Of a DNA stretch of 64,000 nt, positions 35,057 to 43,520 are shown one piece after another. The stretch is from NCBI RefSeq assembly GCF_013155125.1, contig NZ_CP053564.1, forward strand, positions 6,269,501 to 6,333,500. Reading direction: 5' to 3'. The stretch is from Pseudonocardia broussonetiae. Lineage in GTDB: Bacteria; Actinomycetota; Actinomycetes; Mycobacteriales; Pseudonocardiaceae. The notes beneath the pieces are model-generated. The model was given only the letters and a program-made list of their open reading frames with translations. It was not told where the DNA came from and searched no databases. Each line of letters starts with the position of its first letter. The first letter of the stretch is position 1. The position numbers and the translations under genes were made by a program.

Positions 35057-36820
35057 GTGACCGCTCCCCCGGCCTCGCGCGAGACCCGCCCGCCCCCCGA
35101 GGTGCACCGCCCGCCCCGCGAGGTGCAGCTGTCGTTCGACGAGCTCGGCACGCCCCTGCGCGAGGTCACGTTCGTCGTGCTCGACCTGGAGACCACCGGC
35201 GGCTCCGCGAAGAAGGACTCGATCACCGAGATCGGCGCGGTCAAGGTGCGCGGCGGGGAGCGGATCGGCGAGCTGTCGACGCTGGTCGACCCGGGCGTCG
35301 GCATCCCGCCGGGGATCGTCGCGCTCACCGGGATCACCACGGCGATGGTGCGGGCGGCGCCGCCGGTCCCCGCCGTGCTGCCGGCGCTGCTGGAGTTCCT
35401 GCGCGGGGCGGTGCTGGTGGCGCACAACGCCCCGTTCGACACCGGCTTCCTGCGCGCCGCCTGCGAGCGCCACGGGCACGCCTGGCCCCGGCCGCCCGTG
35501 CTGTGCACCGCGCGCCTGGCCCGGGCCGTGCTGCCCCGCGAGGAGGCCCCCAGCGTGCGGCTGGGGGCGCTGGCCGCGCTGTTCGGCACCGCCACCACGC
35601 CCAACCACCGGGCCCCCGCCGACGCCGCCGCCACGGTCGAGGTGCTGCACCACCTGCTCGAGCGCATCGGCAACCTCGGCGTGCAGAGCCTGGAGGAGCT
35701 GCTCGCCCTCGCGAAGGACTCCGCGCCGCACAGGCCCACCACGGGGCAGCGGCGCAAGCGGACGCTCGCGCGCGGCGTCCCGTCGGCGCCGGGGGTGTAC
35801 CTGTTCCGGGGCCCGCGCGACGAGGTGCTCTACGTCGGCACGAGCGGCGACCTGGCCCGCCGCGTCCGCAGCTACTTCACCGCCGGGGAGCGCCGGCGGC
35901 GCGTGCGCGACATGGTGGCGCTGGCCGAGCGCGTCGACACCGTCGTCTGCGCGCACTCCCTGGAGGCCTCGGTGCGCGAGCTGCGGCTGATCGCCGCGCA
36001 CCGGCCCCGCTACAACCGGCGCTCGCGCAACCCGCAGCGCGGGTGGTGGGTCGCCGCCACCGTCGAGCCGTTCCCTCGGCTGTCGGTCGTCACCACGCCG
36101 CGGGAGGGTGCGCTGGGGCCGTTCGCGTCGCGGCGGGCGGCGGGCACGGCGGTGGAGACGCTGCTCGACGCCGTGCCGCTGCGCTCCTGCACGCCCCGCA
36201 TCCCGCTGCGCCCCGCGGGCACGCCCTGCGCGCTGCACGACATGGGCCGCTGCGCCGCGCCGTGCGCCGGGCTGCAGACGGTGGCGGAGTACACCCCGGC
36301 CGTCGACGCGCTGGCCGACCTCGTCGACGGCCGCGACGACTCCCCGCTGCGCCGCCTCGCCGACGCCGTCGACGCGCTGGCCGAGCGCGAGCGGTTCGAG
36401 GACGCGGCGGTCCGGCGCGACCGCCTGGCCGCGCTGATCCTCGCGCTGGCGCGCACGCAGCGGCTCGCCGCGCTGGCGCAGGTCGACGAGCTGGTCGGGG
36501 CCCGGCCCGACGGGCGCGGCGGCTGGGAGGTCGCGGTGCTGCGGCACGGGCGGCTGGCCGCGGCGGGGGTGGCCCCGCGCGGGGTGGCGCCGATGCCGGT
36601 GATCGACGCGCTGCGCCTGGGCGCGCAGACGATCCTCACGGGGCCGGGTCCGCTGCGGGGAGCGCCGCACGAGGAGGTCCGGCTGCTGCACCGCTGGCTG
36701 GCGACCGGCGGTACGCGCCTGGTGCACAGCGAGCCGCAGTGGGCCGAACCCGCCCGCGGCGCCCCGTCCTGGACGGCGTGGGCCGAGCGCGCCCGCCCCC
36801 TGGAGGTGCCGGGCGACTGA
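35057..36820 (+). CDS. DEDDh exonuclease (Pol III epsilon-like) fused to UvrC-like GIY-YIG domain
   Basis: A 587-residue two-part protein. The exonuclease has Asp43 and Glu45 in VVLDLETTGG, AHNAPFDTGFLRA and NHRAPADAAAT (His/Asp). From about residue 246 the GIY-YIG half reads PGVYLFRGPRDEVLYVGTS, then RPRYNRRSRNPQ, a UvrC-like Cys cluster (CALHDMGRCAAPCAG) and a UVR-type helix (ERERFEDAAVRRDRL). It corresponds to Rv2191. The UvrC C-terminal endonuclease and HhH domains are absent, so it is not a full excision nuclease; a processing or interstrand-crosslink role is possible but not shown. Confidence 0.9.
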   Translation: MTAPPASRETRPPPEVHRPPREVQLSFDELGTPLREVTFVVLDLETTGGSAKKDSITEIGAVKVRGGERIGELSTLVDPGVGIPPGIVALTGITTAMVRAAPPVPAVLPALLEFLRGAVLVAHNAPFDTGFLRAACERHGHAWPRPPVLCTARLARAVLPREEAPSVRLGALAALFGTATTPNHRAPADAAATVEVLHHLLERIGNLGVQSLEELLALAKDSAPHRPTTGQRRKRTLARGVPSAPGVYLFRGPRDEVLYVGTSGDLARRVRSYFTAGERRRRVRDMVALAERVDTVVCAHSLEASVRELRLIAAHRPRYNRRSRNPQRGWWVAATVEPFPRLSVVTTPREGALGPFASRRAAGTAVETLLDAVPLRSCTPRIPLRPAGTPCALHDMGRCAAPCAGLQTVAEYTPAVDALADLVDGRDDSPLRRLADAVDALAERERFEDAAVRRDRLAALILALARTQRLAALAQVDELVGARPDGRGGWEVAVLRHGRLAAAGVAPRGVAPMPVIDALRLGAQTILTGPGPLRGAPHEEVRLLHRWLATGGTRLVHSEPQWAEPARGAPSWTAWAERARPLEVPGD

Positions 36821-36893
36821 CGCCCCGCCACGGGCTACGGTCGGCACGCCGGGCCGCGCCCGCCCCGGCCCGCCGACGTACAGGGAGCCCGCC

Positions 36894-37172
36894 GTGATCA
36901 CCGCGATCGTCATGGTGCACACCGCCGCCGACCGCATCCCGGAGACGGCGCAGGCCATCGCCGACCTCGAGGGCATCAGCGAGGTCTACTCCTGCGCGGG
37001 CGACGTCGACCTGATCGCGGTCGTCAAGGTGGCCCAGCACGACCAGCTCGCCGACGTCATCGCCGGGCGGCTGTCCAAGATCGACGGGGTGACGCGCACC
37101 GACACCCACATCGCCTTCCGCTCGTACTCCCGCGCCGACACCGAGGCCACCTTCTCCGTCGGCCTGGACTGA
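36894..37172 (+). CDS. Lrp/AsnC-type ligand-binding (RAM) domain protein
   Basis: A 92-residue protein consisting only of the Lrp/AsnC sensor domain: AIVMVHTAADRIPETAQAIADL, then VYSCAGDVDLIAVVKVAQHDQLADVI and RTDTHIAFRSYS. No helix-turn-helix is present. Such stand-alone domains oligomerise and bind amino acids, possibly modulating full-length Lrp proteins. GGGAG lies seven bases before the GTG, and TACGGT at 36836-36841 may be its promoter. It precedes, but is probably not part of, the iron-regulated pair that follows. Confidence 0.85.
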   Translation: MITAIVMVHTAADRIPETAQAIADLEGISEVYSCAGDVDLIAVVKVAQHDQLADVIAGRLSKIDGVTRTDTHIAFRSYSRADTEATFSVGLD

Positions 37173-37197
37173 GCGCGGGGGCCGTCCCACCTGGTGG

Positions 37198-37216
37198 TCA
37201 GGATAGCCTCACCTCT
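37198..37216 (+). promoter_or_regulatory. Iron box (IdeR/DmdR type)
   Basis: TCAGGATAGCCTCACCTCT fits the actinobacterial DtxR-family consensus TNAGGNTAGNCTNACCTNA at nearly every fixed position. It lies 27 bp before the binding-protein ATG and should repress the pair when iron is sufficient. Confidence 0.8.
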
Positions 37217-37242
37217 GCTCCCGACGAGAGGACGGCTCCCCC

Positions 37243-38172
37243 ATGCCCACCACCCACCCCCGTCGCCCGCTCGCGGCCGTCGCCGCGGTCGCCGCGGCGC
37301 TCGTGCTGTCGGCGTGCGGCGGCAGCACCGGCACGGAGGAGCCGGCCCCCGCGCCGCGCACCGTCGCCCACGCCCACGGCGAGACGCAGGTGCCGGCCGA
37401 CCCGCAGCGGATCGTCGTGCTGGAGCCCGTGCAGCTCGACACCACCGTCGCGCTGGGACGCGTCCCGGTCGGGGCGGCCGTGCTGAGCCCCACGGCGGGC
37501 GTCCCGGCCTACCTCGGCGACGAGGCGCGGTCCGTCACGCCGGTCGGCACGGTCGCCGAGCCGTCGCTCGAGGCGATCGCCGCACTGGCTCCCGACCTCA
37601 TCCTGGGCACCGAGTCGCGCCACAGCGCGCTCTACGACGGGCTGTCGGCGATCGCCCCGACCGTCTTCATGGCCAGCCAGGCCGACCCGTGGCAGGACAA
37701 CGTCCGGTTCGTCGGGCGGGCTCTCGCCGCCGACACCGAGGCCCAGGGCCTGCTCGACCGCTACGACCAGCGCTGCGACGAGGTCGCCGCCGCGTACGGC
37801 ACCGCCGGCCGGACCGCGCAGCTCATCCGCCCGCGCGACGGCCAGCTCACCCTCTACGGCCCCACCTCGTTCGCCGGCAGCACGCTCGAGTGCGCCGGCT
37901 TCACCACCCCGCCGCGCGACTGGGAGGGCTCGATCTCGGTCGACCTGTCCCCGGAGTTCGTCCTGGACGCCCGGGCCGACCTCGTGCTCGTCACCGGCAC
38001 CACCGCGGGCGACGAGTCGGTGGTCCCGCCCGCCGTCGCGGCGGTGCGCGCCGAGTCCTTCCCCGACCTGCACGTCGTCGACCAGTCCTTCTGGATCACC
38101 GGCGTCGGGCCGCGCGGGGGCCTCGCGGTGCTCGACGACCTCGAGCGCATCCTCTCCGGCGCGGCCGCGTGA
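37243..38172 (+). CDS. Iron-siderophore ABC transporter substrate-binding lipoprotein
   Basis: A 309-residue lipoprotein: signal LAAVAAVAAALVLSAC with the lipidated Cys at residue 25, then the FecB/TroA-type two-lobe fold (DPQRIVVLEPVQLDTTVALG, PSLEAIAALAPDLILGTES, FVGRALAADTEAQGLLDRYD). It should bind a ferric siderophore outside the membrane. No permease or ATPase gene is adjacent, so it must work with components encoded elsewhere. The iron box upstream and the GTGA overlap with a siderophore-interacting reductase define a two-gene iron operon. Confidence 0.9.
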   Translation: MPTTHPRRPLAAVAAVAAALVLSACGGSTGTEEPAPAPRTVAHAHGETQVPADPQRIVVLEPVQLDTTVALGRVPVGAAVLSPTAGVPAYLGDEARSVTPVGTVAEPSLEAIAALAPDLILGTESRHSALYDGLSAIAPTVFMASQADPWQDNVRFVGRALAADTEAQGLLDRYDQRCDEVAAAYGTAGRTAQLIRPRDGQLTLYGPTSFAGSTLECAGFTTPPRDWEGSISVDLSPEFVLDARADLVLVTGTTAGDESVVPPAVAAVRAESFPDLHVVDQSFWITGVGPRGGLAVLDDLERILSGAAA

Positions 38173-38996
38173 CGGGAGCCTTCGACGCGTCGCCGAACGC
38201 CCTGTTCGAGACCCGGGTGGCCGCGGTCGGCCGGGTCTCGCGGGGGTTCGTGCGCCTCACGCTGCACGGGCCCCAGCTGGCGCACTTCGTCGCGCACGGG
38301 CCGGACCAGCGGATCAAGCTCCTCGTGCCGCAGGACGGCTACCCCGCCGCCTTCGCCCCGCGCGCCGAGCCGGTGCCCGAGCGGGAGTGGCGCGCGACCT
38401 GGCGGGACCTGCCCGACGACGGCCGCCCCGTCCTGCGCAGCTACACGCCGAGCGCGGTGCGGGCGCCGGAGCGCGAGGTCGACGTCGACGTCTTCGTGCA
38501 CGCCCGCCCGGGCCCGGCGAGCCGGTGGGCGGCCGCGGCCCGGGTCGGCGAGCGCCTGCTGCTCTCCGGCCCGGACGTGCGCCGCGGCCGGCCGGGCCAC
38601 GGCGTCCAGTGGCAGCCGGGCGACGCCGACTCGGTGCTGATCGTCGCCGACGAGGCCGCCCTGCCCGCCCTGCGCGGCATCCTCGCCGCGCTCGGTCCCG
38701 GGGTCGGCGGCACGGCGCTCGTCGAGGTGGACGACCCGGCCGACGCCGACGGCCTCACCGCCCCGCCCGGCGTCGCGGTGACCCGGCTCCCGCGCGGCGG
38801 CCTGCTCCCCGCCGCCGAGGCGTGGACGCGGGCGCACGGCGCGGCCGCCGCAGCGCACGGTCCGCGGTTCTACGCGTGGGTCGCGGCCGAGAGCACCCGC
38901 GTCGCCCGGGTCCGGGCGCTGCTGGTGGAGGCCGGCGTCGCCGCGGGCCGGGTGAGCGCGCAGGGCTACTGGAACGACCGCCCCCGCCCCACCTGA
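38169..38996 (+). CDS. Siderophore-interacting protein (FAD-dependent ferric reductase)
   Basis: A 275-residue reductase of the ViuB/SIP family. The flavin motif is LRSYTPSAVR, the NAD(P)H-binding part includes VLIVADEAALPALRGILAAL, and FYAWVAAESTRVARVRALL with QGYWNDRP closes the family signature. It would release iron from imported ferric siderophores by reduction in the cytosol. Its GTG overlaps the stop of the binding protein gene. A 23-bp palindrome lies about 90 bp downstream and probably ends the transcript. Confidence 0.92.
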   Translation: MTGAFDASPNALFETRVAAVGRVSRGFVRLTLHGPQLAHFVAHGPDQRIKLLVPQDGYPAAFAPRAEPVPEREWRATWRDLPDDGRPVLRSYTPSAVRAPEREVDVDVFVHARPGPASRWAAAARVGERLLLSGPDVRRGRPGHGVQWQPGDADSVLIVADEAALPALRGILAALGPGVGGTALVEVDDPADADGLTAPPGVAVTRLPRGGLLPAAEAWTRAHGAAAAAHGPRFYAWVAAESTRVARVRALLVEAGVAAGRVSAQGYWNDRPRPT

Positions 38997-39329
38997 GACC
39001 CGCCCCGCCCTCGCCCCGTACCCACCCGCGCCCACACCCGCCACCCCGCCGCCCCGCCCCCCCGCAACCCCCCCGCCCTCCCTTCTCGTGACAGTGGAGT
39101 GGCTTTACTGGTGCCCAGTGGCAGTAAAGCCACTCCACTGTCACCGGAGTGGGGGGGAGGCGAGGGGCGCGGGCGGGGAGGCGAGGGGCGGGGGGGTGCG
39201 GGCGCGGCGGCGTGCGGGCGCGGCGGCGTGCGGGCGCGGCGGCGTGCGGGCGGGGGCGGCGGGCGGGGCGGCGCGCGGGCGGGGCGGCGCGCGGGCGGGG
39301 GCGGCGCGCGGGCGGGGCGGGCGCGCGCC
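38997..39329. other. Intergenic region with palindrome and G-rich tandem repeats
   Basis: No gene is seen in these 333 bases between convergent genes. They hold a C-rich run, the 23-bp palindrome at 39088-39144 and a G-rich 16-bp tandem array from 39196. The plus strand of the array has many GGG/GGGG runs and could form G-quadruplexes. Confidence 0.6.
39088..39144. terminator. 23-bp perfect palindrome
   Basis: The arm 39088-39110 (starting GTGACAGTGGAGTGG) is exactly complementary to 39122-39144 around an 11-nt loop. It sits between convergent genes and is likely a bidirectional terminator. It is AT-richer than its surroundings, which suggests a mobile or dispersed palindrome. Confidence 0.75.
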
Positions 39330-39330
39330 T
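39196..39330. repeat. G-rich 16-bp tandem repeat
   Basis: GTGCGGGCGCGGCGGC is repeated at 39196, 39212 and 39228, with a diverged fourth copy at 39244. It then decays into GCGCGCGGGCGGGGCGG-type units up to the trpD stop codon. Confidence 0.75.
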
Positions 39331-40382
39331 CAGCGCAGGCTCGTCGACACCTCGGCCCAGCGGGCCAGCAGGCCCTCCGCCGCCCCCGAGTCGATCGCGT
39401 CCGCCGCCCGCGGCAGGGCCCGGCGCAGGTCGTCGACCAGGGACGGGCCGGGGCCGTCGAAGGCCACCAGCGCGGCGGCGGAGTTCAGCAGCACCGCGTC
39501 CCGCACCGGCCCGTGCTCGCCGGCCAGCAGGGCGCGGAACACCCCCGCGTTGACGCCGGCGTCGCCGCCGCGCAGGTCCTCGCGGGTGGCCGGGGGGATG
39601 TCGAGGGCGGCGGGGTCGAGGGTCTCGACCCGCACCTGCGACCCGGACACCACGTGCACCGTGGTCGTGCCGGCCGTGGTGATCTCGTCGAGGCCGTCGT
39701 CGCCGCGCACGACGAGCGCCGACGTGCCGCGCGCCGCCAGGACGTCGGCGATCACGGGCAGCAGGGCCGGGAAGGCGCAGCCGATCAGCGCCGCCGCGGG
39801 CTGCGCGGGGTTGGTGAGCGGGCCGAGCACGTTCATCGCGGTGGGCACGCCCAGCTCGCGGCGGGTGCCGGCGGCGTGGCGCATCGCCGGGTGGAACACC
39901 GGCGCGAAGCAGAACCCGATCCCGACCTCGGCGACGCAGGCCGCCACCCCGGCGGCGGGCAGGTCGATGGCGACGCCGAGGGCCTCCAGCACGTCGGCGG
40001 TGCCGCTGGCCGACGACGCCGCGCGCCCCCCGTGCTTGACGACCGGTGCCCCGGTGGCCGCGACGACGACGGCCGACATCGAGGAGATGTTGACGGTCTG
40101 GGCCTGGTCGCCCCCGGTGCCGACGACGTCGACGGCGCGCCCGGGCACGGAGAACCGGTTCGCGTGGCGCAGCATCGTCTCGGCCAGCCCGCCGATCTCG
40201 ACGGCCGTCTCGCCCTTGGCGCGCAGCGCGACCAGGAACCCGGCGAGCTGCGCGGGCGTGGCCTCGGCGGACAGGACGCGGTCCATCACCCAGGCGGTGT
40301 CGCCGGAGTCGAGGTCCTCGCCGCGGATCAGCCTGCCCAGCAGCGCGGGCCAGGTCCGGGCCGCGGGGCCCTGCTCAGCCAC
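39330..40382 (-). CDS. trpD: Anthranilate phosphoribosyltransferase
   Basis: A 350-residue enzyme of tryptophan synthesis that couples anthranilate to PRPP. The diphosphate loop is [68 protein letters not shown] and [11 protein letters not shown] complete the family blocks. It is the only trp gene here, matching the isolated Rv2192c. The GTG start overlaps the stop of the receiver-like gene by 8 bp, so the pair is translationally coupled. G-rich repeats abut its 3' end. Confidence 0.94.
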   Translation of the reverse strand: MAEQGPAARTWPALLGRLIRGEDLDSGDTAWVMDRVLSAEATPAQLAGFLVALRAKGETAVEIGGLAETMLRHANRFSVPGRAVDVVGTGGDQAQTVNISSMSAVVVAATGAPVVKHGGRAASSASGTADVLEALGVAIDLPAAGVAACVAEVGIGFCFAPVFHPAMRHAAGTRRELGVPTAMNVLGPLTNPAQPAAALIGCAFPALLPVIADVLAARGTSALVVRGDDGLDEITTAGTTTVHVVSGSQVRVETLDPAALDIPPATREDLRGGDAGVNAGVFRALLAGEHGPVRDAVLLNSAAALVAFDGPGPSLVDDLRRALPRAADAIDSGAAEGLLARWAEVSTSLR

Positions 40383-40809
40383 GGTGCGCGACGGGCAGCT
40401 CACCGGCGATCGAGCGGCGCAGCACGTCGGCGACGGTCTCGGCCGCGGTGATCGGGTCGAGCGGGTGCACGAGCACGGCGTCGGCCTGCGACCAGGTCGC
40501 GAGCCACCGGTCGTCGCGCCGCCGGACGGTGACGATGATCGGCGGGCAGTTCGTGATCTCGTTCTTCAGCTGCCGCGACACGCCCATGCCGCCGGTCGGC
40601 TGGGCCTCGCCGTCGAGCACGGCGAGATCGACCGAGCCGGCGTCGGCGGCGGCGAGCACCTCGGCGATCCCGCCCGCCTCCAGGAACGTGACGCGCCCGA
40701 GATCGGGCGCCGGCCGCCGACCGATGGCGTTGACGATGGCCTCGCGGACCTCGGGCCGGTGGCTGAGCACCAGCACGGTCAGGGGCTCCGGGGCGACGGG
40801 GCTGTTCAC
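40375..40809 (-). CDS. Stand-alone receiver-like protein
   Basis: A 144-residue CheY-like domain without an output domain: [21 protein letters not shown] opens the fold, [18 protein letters not shown] carries the candidate phospho-Asp (in VLD), and [14 protein letters not shown] with VHPLDP forms strands 4-5. The usual N-terminal acidic pair is missing (SHRP), so phosphorylation is doubtful. It is divergent from the cytochrome oxidase operon and coupled to trpD. A TAGAGT box lies 7 nt before the GTG. I do not recognise a studied homologue. Confidence 0.7.
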   Translation of the reverse strand: MNSPVAPEPLTVLVLSHRPEVREAIVNAIGRRPAPDLGRVTFLEAGGIAEVLAAADAGSVDLAVLDGEAQPTGGMGVSRQLKNEITNCPPIIVTVRRRDDRWLATWSQADAVLVHPLDPITAAETVADVLRRSIAGELPVAHRG

Positions 40810-40816
40810 GCGCGGA

Positions 40817-40822
40817 ACTCTA
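40817..40822 (-). promoter_or_regulatory. -10 box of leaderless receiver-trpD operon
   Basis: TAGAGT on the minus strand, 7 nt before the GTG start. Confidence 0.6.
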
Positions 40823-40891
40823 GACCGCGCCGTGACGTTGCGATGAGGAACCCGTTGGGTCCCCGACAGGCTGTAGAAGTTGGTCTGGGGT

Positions 40892-40897
40892 CATAAT
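40892..40897 (+). promoter_or_regulatory. -10 box of leaderless ctaE-qcrCAB operon
   Basis: CATAAT ends 6 nt before GTG 40904 and selects that codon over an upstream in-frame ATG. Confidence 0.6.
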
Positions 40898-40903
40898 GCC
40901 CTC

Positions 40904-41506
40904 GTGACGACAGCGGCTCCCAACATCAGCGCGCGGATCCACTCGCTGAACCGGCCCAACCTGGTCAGCGTCGGCACGATCGTCTGGCTGTCCAGCGAGC
41001 TGATGTTCTTCGCCGGACTCTTCGCGATCTACTTCACCGCGCGCGCCCAGAACGAGGGCGAATGGCCCCCGGCCCCCACCGAGCTCAACGTGCCCTACGC
41101 GCTGGGGGTGACGATCGTCCTCGTGGCGTCGTCGTTCACCTGCCAGTTCGGGGTGTTCGCGGCGGAGCGGGGTGACGTCTTCGGCCTGCGCCGCTGGTAC
41201 CTGCTCACGCTGGGCATGGGCACGTTCTTCGTGCTCGGCCAGGCGTACGAGTACTACACGCTGGTGACCGAGCACGGCACCACGCTGGCCTCGAGCGCCT
41301 ACGGCACGGTCTTCTACATGGCGACGGGCTTCCACGCCCTGCACGTCATCGGCGGCCTGGTCGCGTTCGTGTACCTGCTCGTGCGCACGAAGCTGAGCAA
41401 GTTCACGCCGCAGCAGGCCACCGCGGCCATCGTCGTGTCGTACTACTGGCACTTCGTCGACGTGGTCTGGGTCGGCCTCTTCGCCGTCATCTACTTCATC
41501 CGCTGA
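40904..41506 (+). CDS. ctaE: Cytochrome aa3 oxidase subunit III
   Basis: A 200-residue membrane protein with five helices ([95 protein letters not shown]), the pattern of the short actinobacterial CtaE. It belongs to the aa3 oxidase that forms a supercomplex with the bcc complex encoded directly downstream. Its TGA overlaps an ATG in TGATG at the junction with qcrC. Confidence 0.95.
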   Translation: MTTAAPNISARIHSLNRPNLVSVGTIVWLSSELMFFAGLFAIYFTARAQNEGEWPPAPTELNVPYALGVTIVLVASSFTCQFGVFAAERGDVFGLRRWYLLTLGMGTFFVLGQAYEYYTLVTEHGTTLASSAYGTVFYMATGFHALHVIGGLVAFVYLLVRTKLSKFTPQQATAAIVVSYYWHFVDVVWVGLFAVIYFIR

Positions 41507-41547
41507 TGGCAGACACAGACATGCCGGAACTACCCGAGGGCGCATCG

Positions 41548-42384
41548 ATGACCACCACACCGAACACGCGCGGGGCGCGCAGCCGGTTCCGGCGCCGCCT
41601 CGCGGGCGCGATGGCGCTGGGCATCGGCCTGCTGTCGGCCGGAGCGCTGTACACCGTCGCCACACCGCAGGCGCAGGTCGCCGTGGCCCAGGAGGCCGAC
41701 GCGGCCCTGGTCGCCCGGGGCGAGCAGCTCTACAACGAGAACGCGTGCATCACCTGCCACGGCGCGAACCTGCAGGGCGTCAACGACCGCGGGCCCAGCC
41801 TGATCGGCGTCGGTGACGCGGCCGCGTACTTCCAGGTCTCCACCGGCCGCATGCCGCTGGCCCGCCAGGAGGCCCAGGCGCAGCGCAAGCCCCCGCGCCC
41901 GGCCTTCGACCCGGAGACCGAGGAGGGCCAGGCCAACCTCGACGCCCTCGGCGCGTTCATCCAGGCCAACGGCGGCGGCCCGGCGCGGCCGCAGCAGACC
42001 GGCGAGGAGCTGCGCGGGGAGAACCCGGCGCGCGGCGGCGAGCTGTTCCGCCTCAACTGCGCCTCCTGCCACAACTTCACCGGCCGCGGCGGCGCGCTGT
42101 CCTCGGGCAAGTTCGCGCCGACGCTGGACCCGGCCACCGAGACCGTCATCTACACGGCGATGCTCTCGGGCCCGCAGAACATGCCGAAGTTCTCCGACCG
42201 GCAGCTCACGCCGGAGGAGAAGGCCGACATCATCGCCTACATCAAGTCCGTCGGCGACAACAACAACAACCCGGGCGGCAACGCGCTCGGCGGCATCGGG
42301 CCGGTGTCGGAGGGCCTCGTCGCCTTCATCGTCGGCCTGGCCGGTCTGATCGGCGTCGCGCTGTGGTTGGGAGCCAAGTCATGA
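41548..42384 (+). CDS. qcrC: Diheme cytochrome c subunit of bcc complex
   Basis: A 278-residue protein with an N-terminal membrane anchor ([20 protein letters not shown]), two c-type heme motifs, CITCH (Cys67-His71) and CASCH (Cys171-His175), and a C-terminal helix ([20 protein letters not shown]). The two hemes pass electrons from the Rieske centre to the aa3 oxidase, replacing a soluble cytochrome c. ATG 41548 has GAGGG eight bases upstream and gives the family-like N-terminus; ATG 41506, overlapping the ctaE stop, would add 14 residues. Confidence 0.95.
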   Translation: MTTTPNTRGARSRFRRRLAGAMALGIGLLSAGALYTVATPQAQVAVAQEADAALVARGEQLYNENACITCHGANLQGVNDRGPSLIGVGDAAAYFQVSTGRMPLARQEAQAQRKPPRPAFDPETEEGQANLDALGAFIQANGGGPARPQQTGEELRGENPARGGELFRLNCASCHNFTGRGGALSSGKFAPTLDPATETVIYTAMLSGPQNMPKFSDRQLTPEEKADIIAYIKSVGDNNNNPGGNALGGIGPVSEGLVAFIVGLAGLIGVALWLGAKS

Positions 42385-43520
42385 CCCTCTCCGAACGGGA
42401 CCACTCCTCCGGCCCCGCCCGCCGTCCCACGCCGGCCGAGCTCGACGACATGACGCAGGACCAGCTCGCCACGCTGGCGGCGAACCTCGACGACGTCGAG
42501 GTCGTGCACAACGCGCGGAAGTTCCCGGTCCCGGGAACCCGCGCGGAGAAGCGCGCCGAGCGGGCCGTCGCCCTGTGGTTCATCATCTCGGCGCTGTCCG
42601 GGCTGGCCTTCCTCGTGGCGTTCCTGTTCTGGCCCTACGAGTACGTCTCGCCGTTCGAGCCGGGCTACCTCGTGTACTCGCTGTACACCCCGATCATCGG
42701 CGGCACGTTCGGCCTGGCCGTGCTCGCGCTGGGCATCGGCGTCATCTCCTACGTCAAGAAGTTCTTCCCCGACGAGGTGTCGGTGCAGCAGCGCCACGAC
42801 GGTGCCTCCGACGAGGTCGACCGCCGCACGGTCATCGCGCAGCTGCAGAAGGCGGGCCAGGACACCGGCATCGCGCGCCGCAAGCTGATCACCCGCGCGG
42901 CGGGCGGCGCGGCCGGCGTGTTCGGCCTCGGGCTGGGCATCGCGGCGATCGCACCGCTGGTGCGCGACCCGTGGGAGGGCCGCGAGCTCGCCGCCCTGTG
43001 GACCACCGGCTGGCGCCCCGTCGACGGCGAGACCGTCTACCTGCGCCGCGACACCGGCATCCCGGACGAGATCTCGCTGGTCCGTCCCGAGGACCAGGAG
43101 CCGGGCTCGATGGAGACGGTGTTCCCGTTCCGCGAGTCCGAGCGGGGTGACGAGGAGGCGCTGCTGCACGCGCTGCGCCGCTCCGACAACCCGGTCATGC
43201 TGATCCGCCTGCGCCCGGGCACCCAGGTGACCCAGCGCAGCGGCCAGGAGGACTACCACTACGGCGACTTCTACGCCTACTCCAAGCTCTGCACGCACCT
43301 CGGCTGCCCGACGTCGCTCTACGAGACGCAGAGCCAGCGGATCCTGTGCCCGTGCCACCAGAGCCAGTTCCTGGCCACGGAGTACGCCAAGCCGGTCTTC
43401 GGTCCGGCCACCAGGTCGCTTCCGCAACTTCCGATTACAGTGAACGACGAGGGTTACCTCGTGGCCACAGCCGACTTCCGCGAGGCAGTCGGACCCGCCT
43501 TCTGGGAGCGGAGATCATGA
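42381..43520 (+). CDS. qcrA: Rieske iron-sulfur subunit of bcc complex
   Basis: A 379-residue subunit with three N-terminal membrane helices, longer than single-helix Rieske proteins and typical of actinobacteria. The 2Fe-2S cluster ligands are in CTHLGC (from Cys304) and CPCHQS (from Cys323). A basic RRKLITR segment before the third helix resembles a twin-arginine signal. Coupled to qcrC and qcrB by ATGA overlaps on both sides. Confidence 0.95.
   Translation: MTLSERDHSSGPARRPTPAELDDMTQDQLATLAANLDDVEVVHNARKFPVPGTRAEKRAERAVALWFIISALSGLAFLVAFLFWPYEYVSPFEPGYLVYSLYTPIIGGTFGLAVLALGIGVISYVKKFFPDEVSVQQRHDGASDEVDRRTVIAQLQKAGQDTGIARRKLITRAAGGAAGVFGLGLGIAAIAPLVRDPWEGRELAALWTTGWRPVDGETVYLRRDTGIPDEISLVRPEDQEPGSMETVFPFRESERGDEEALLHALRRSDNPVMLIRLRPGTQVTQRSGQEDYHYGDFYAYSKLCTHLGCPTSLYETQSQRILCPCHQSQFLATEYAKPVFGPATRSLPQLPITVNDEGYLVATADFREAVGPAFWERRS

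Noticed and set aside
33185..36976. 1263-codon minus-strand frame covering the NYN and epsilon/UvrC genes
   Set aside because: It is a high-GC shadow; only its last 96 codons, with their own promoter and ribosome site, look like a gene.
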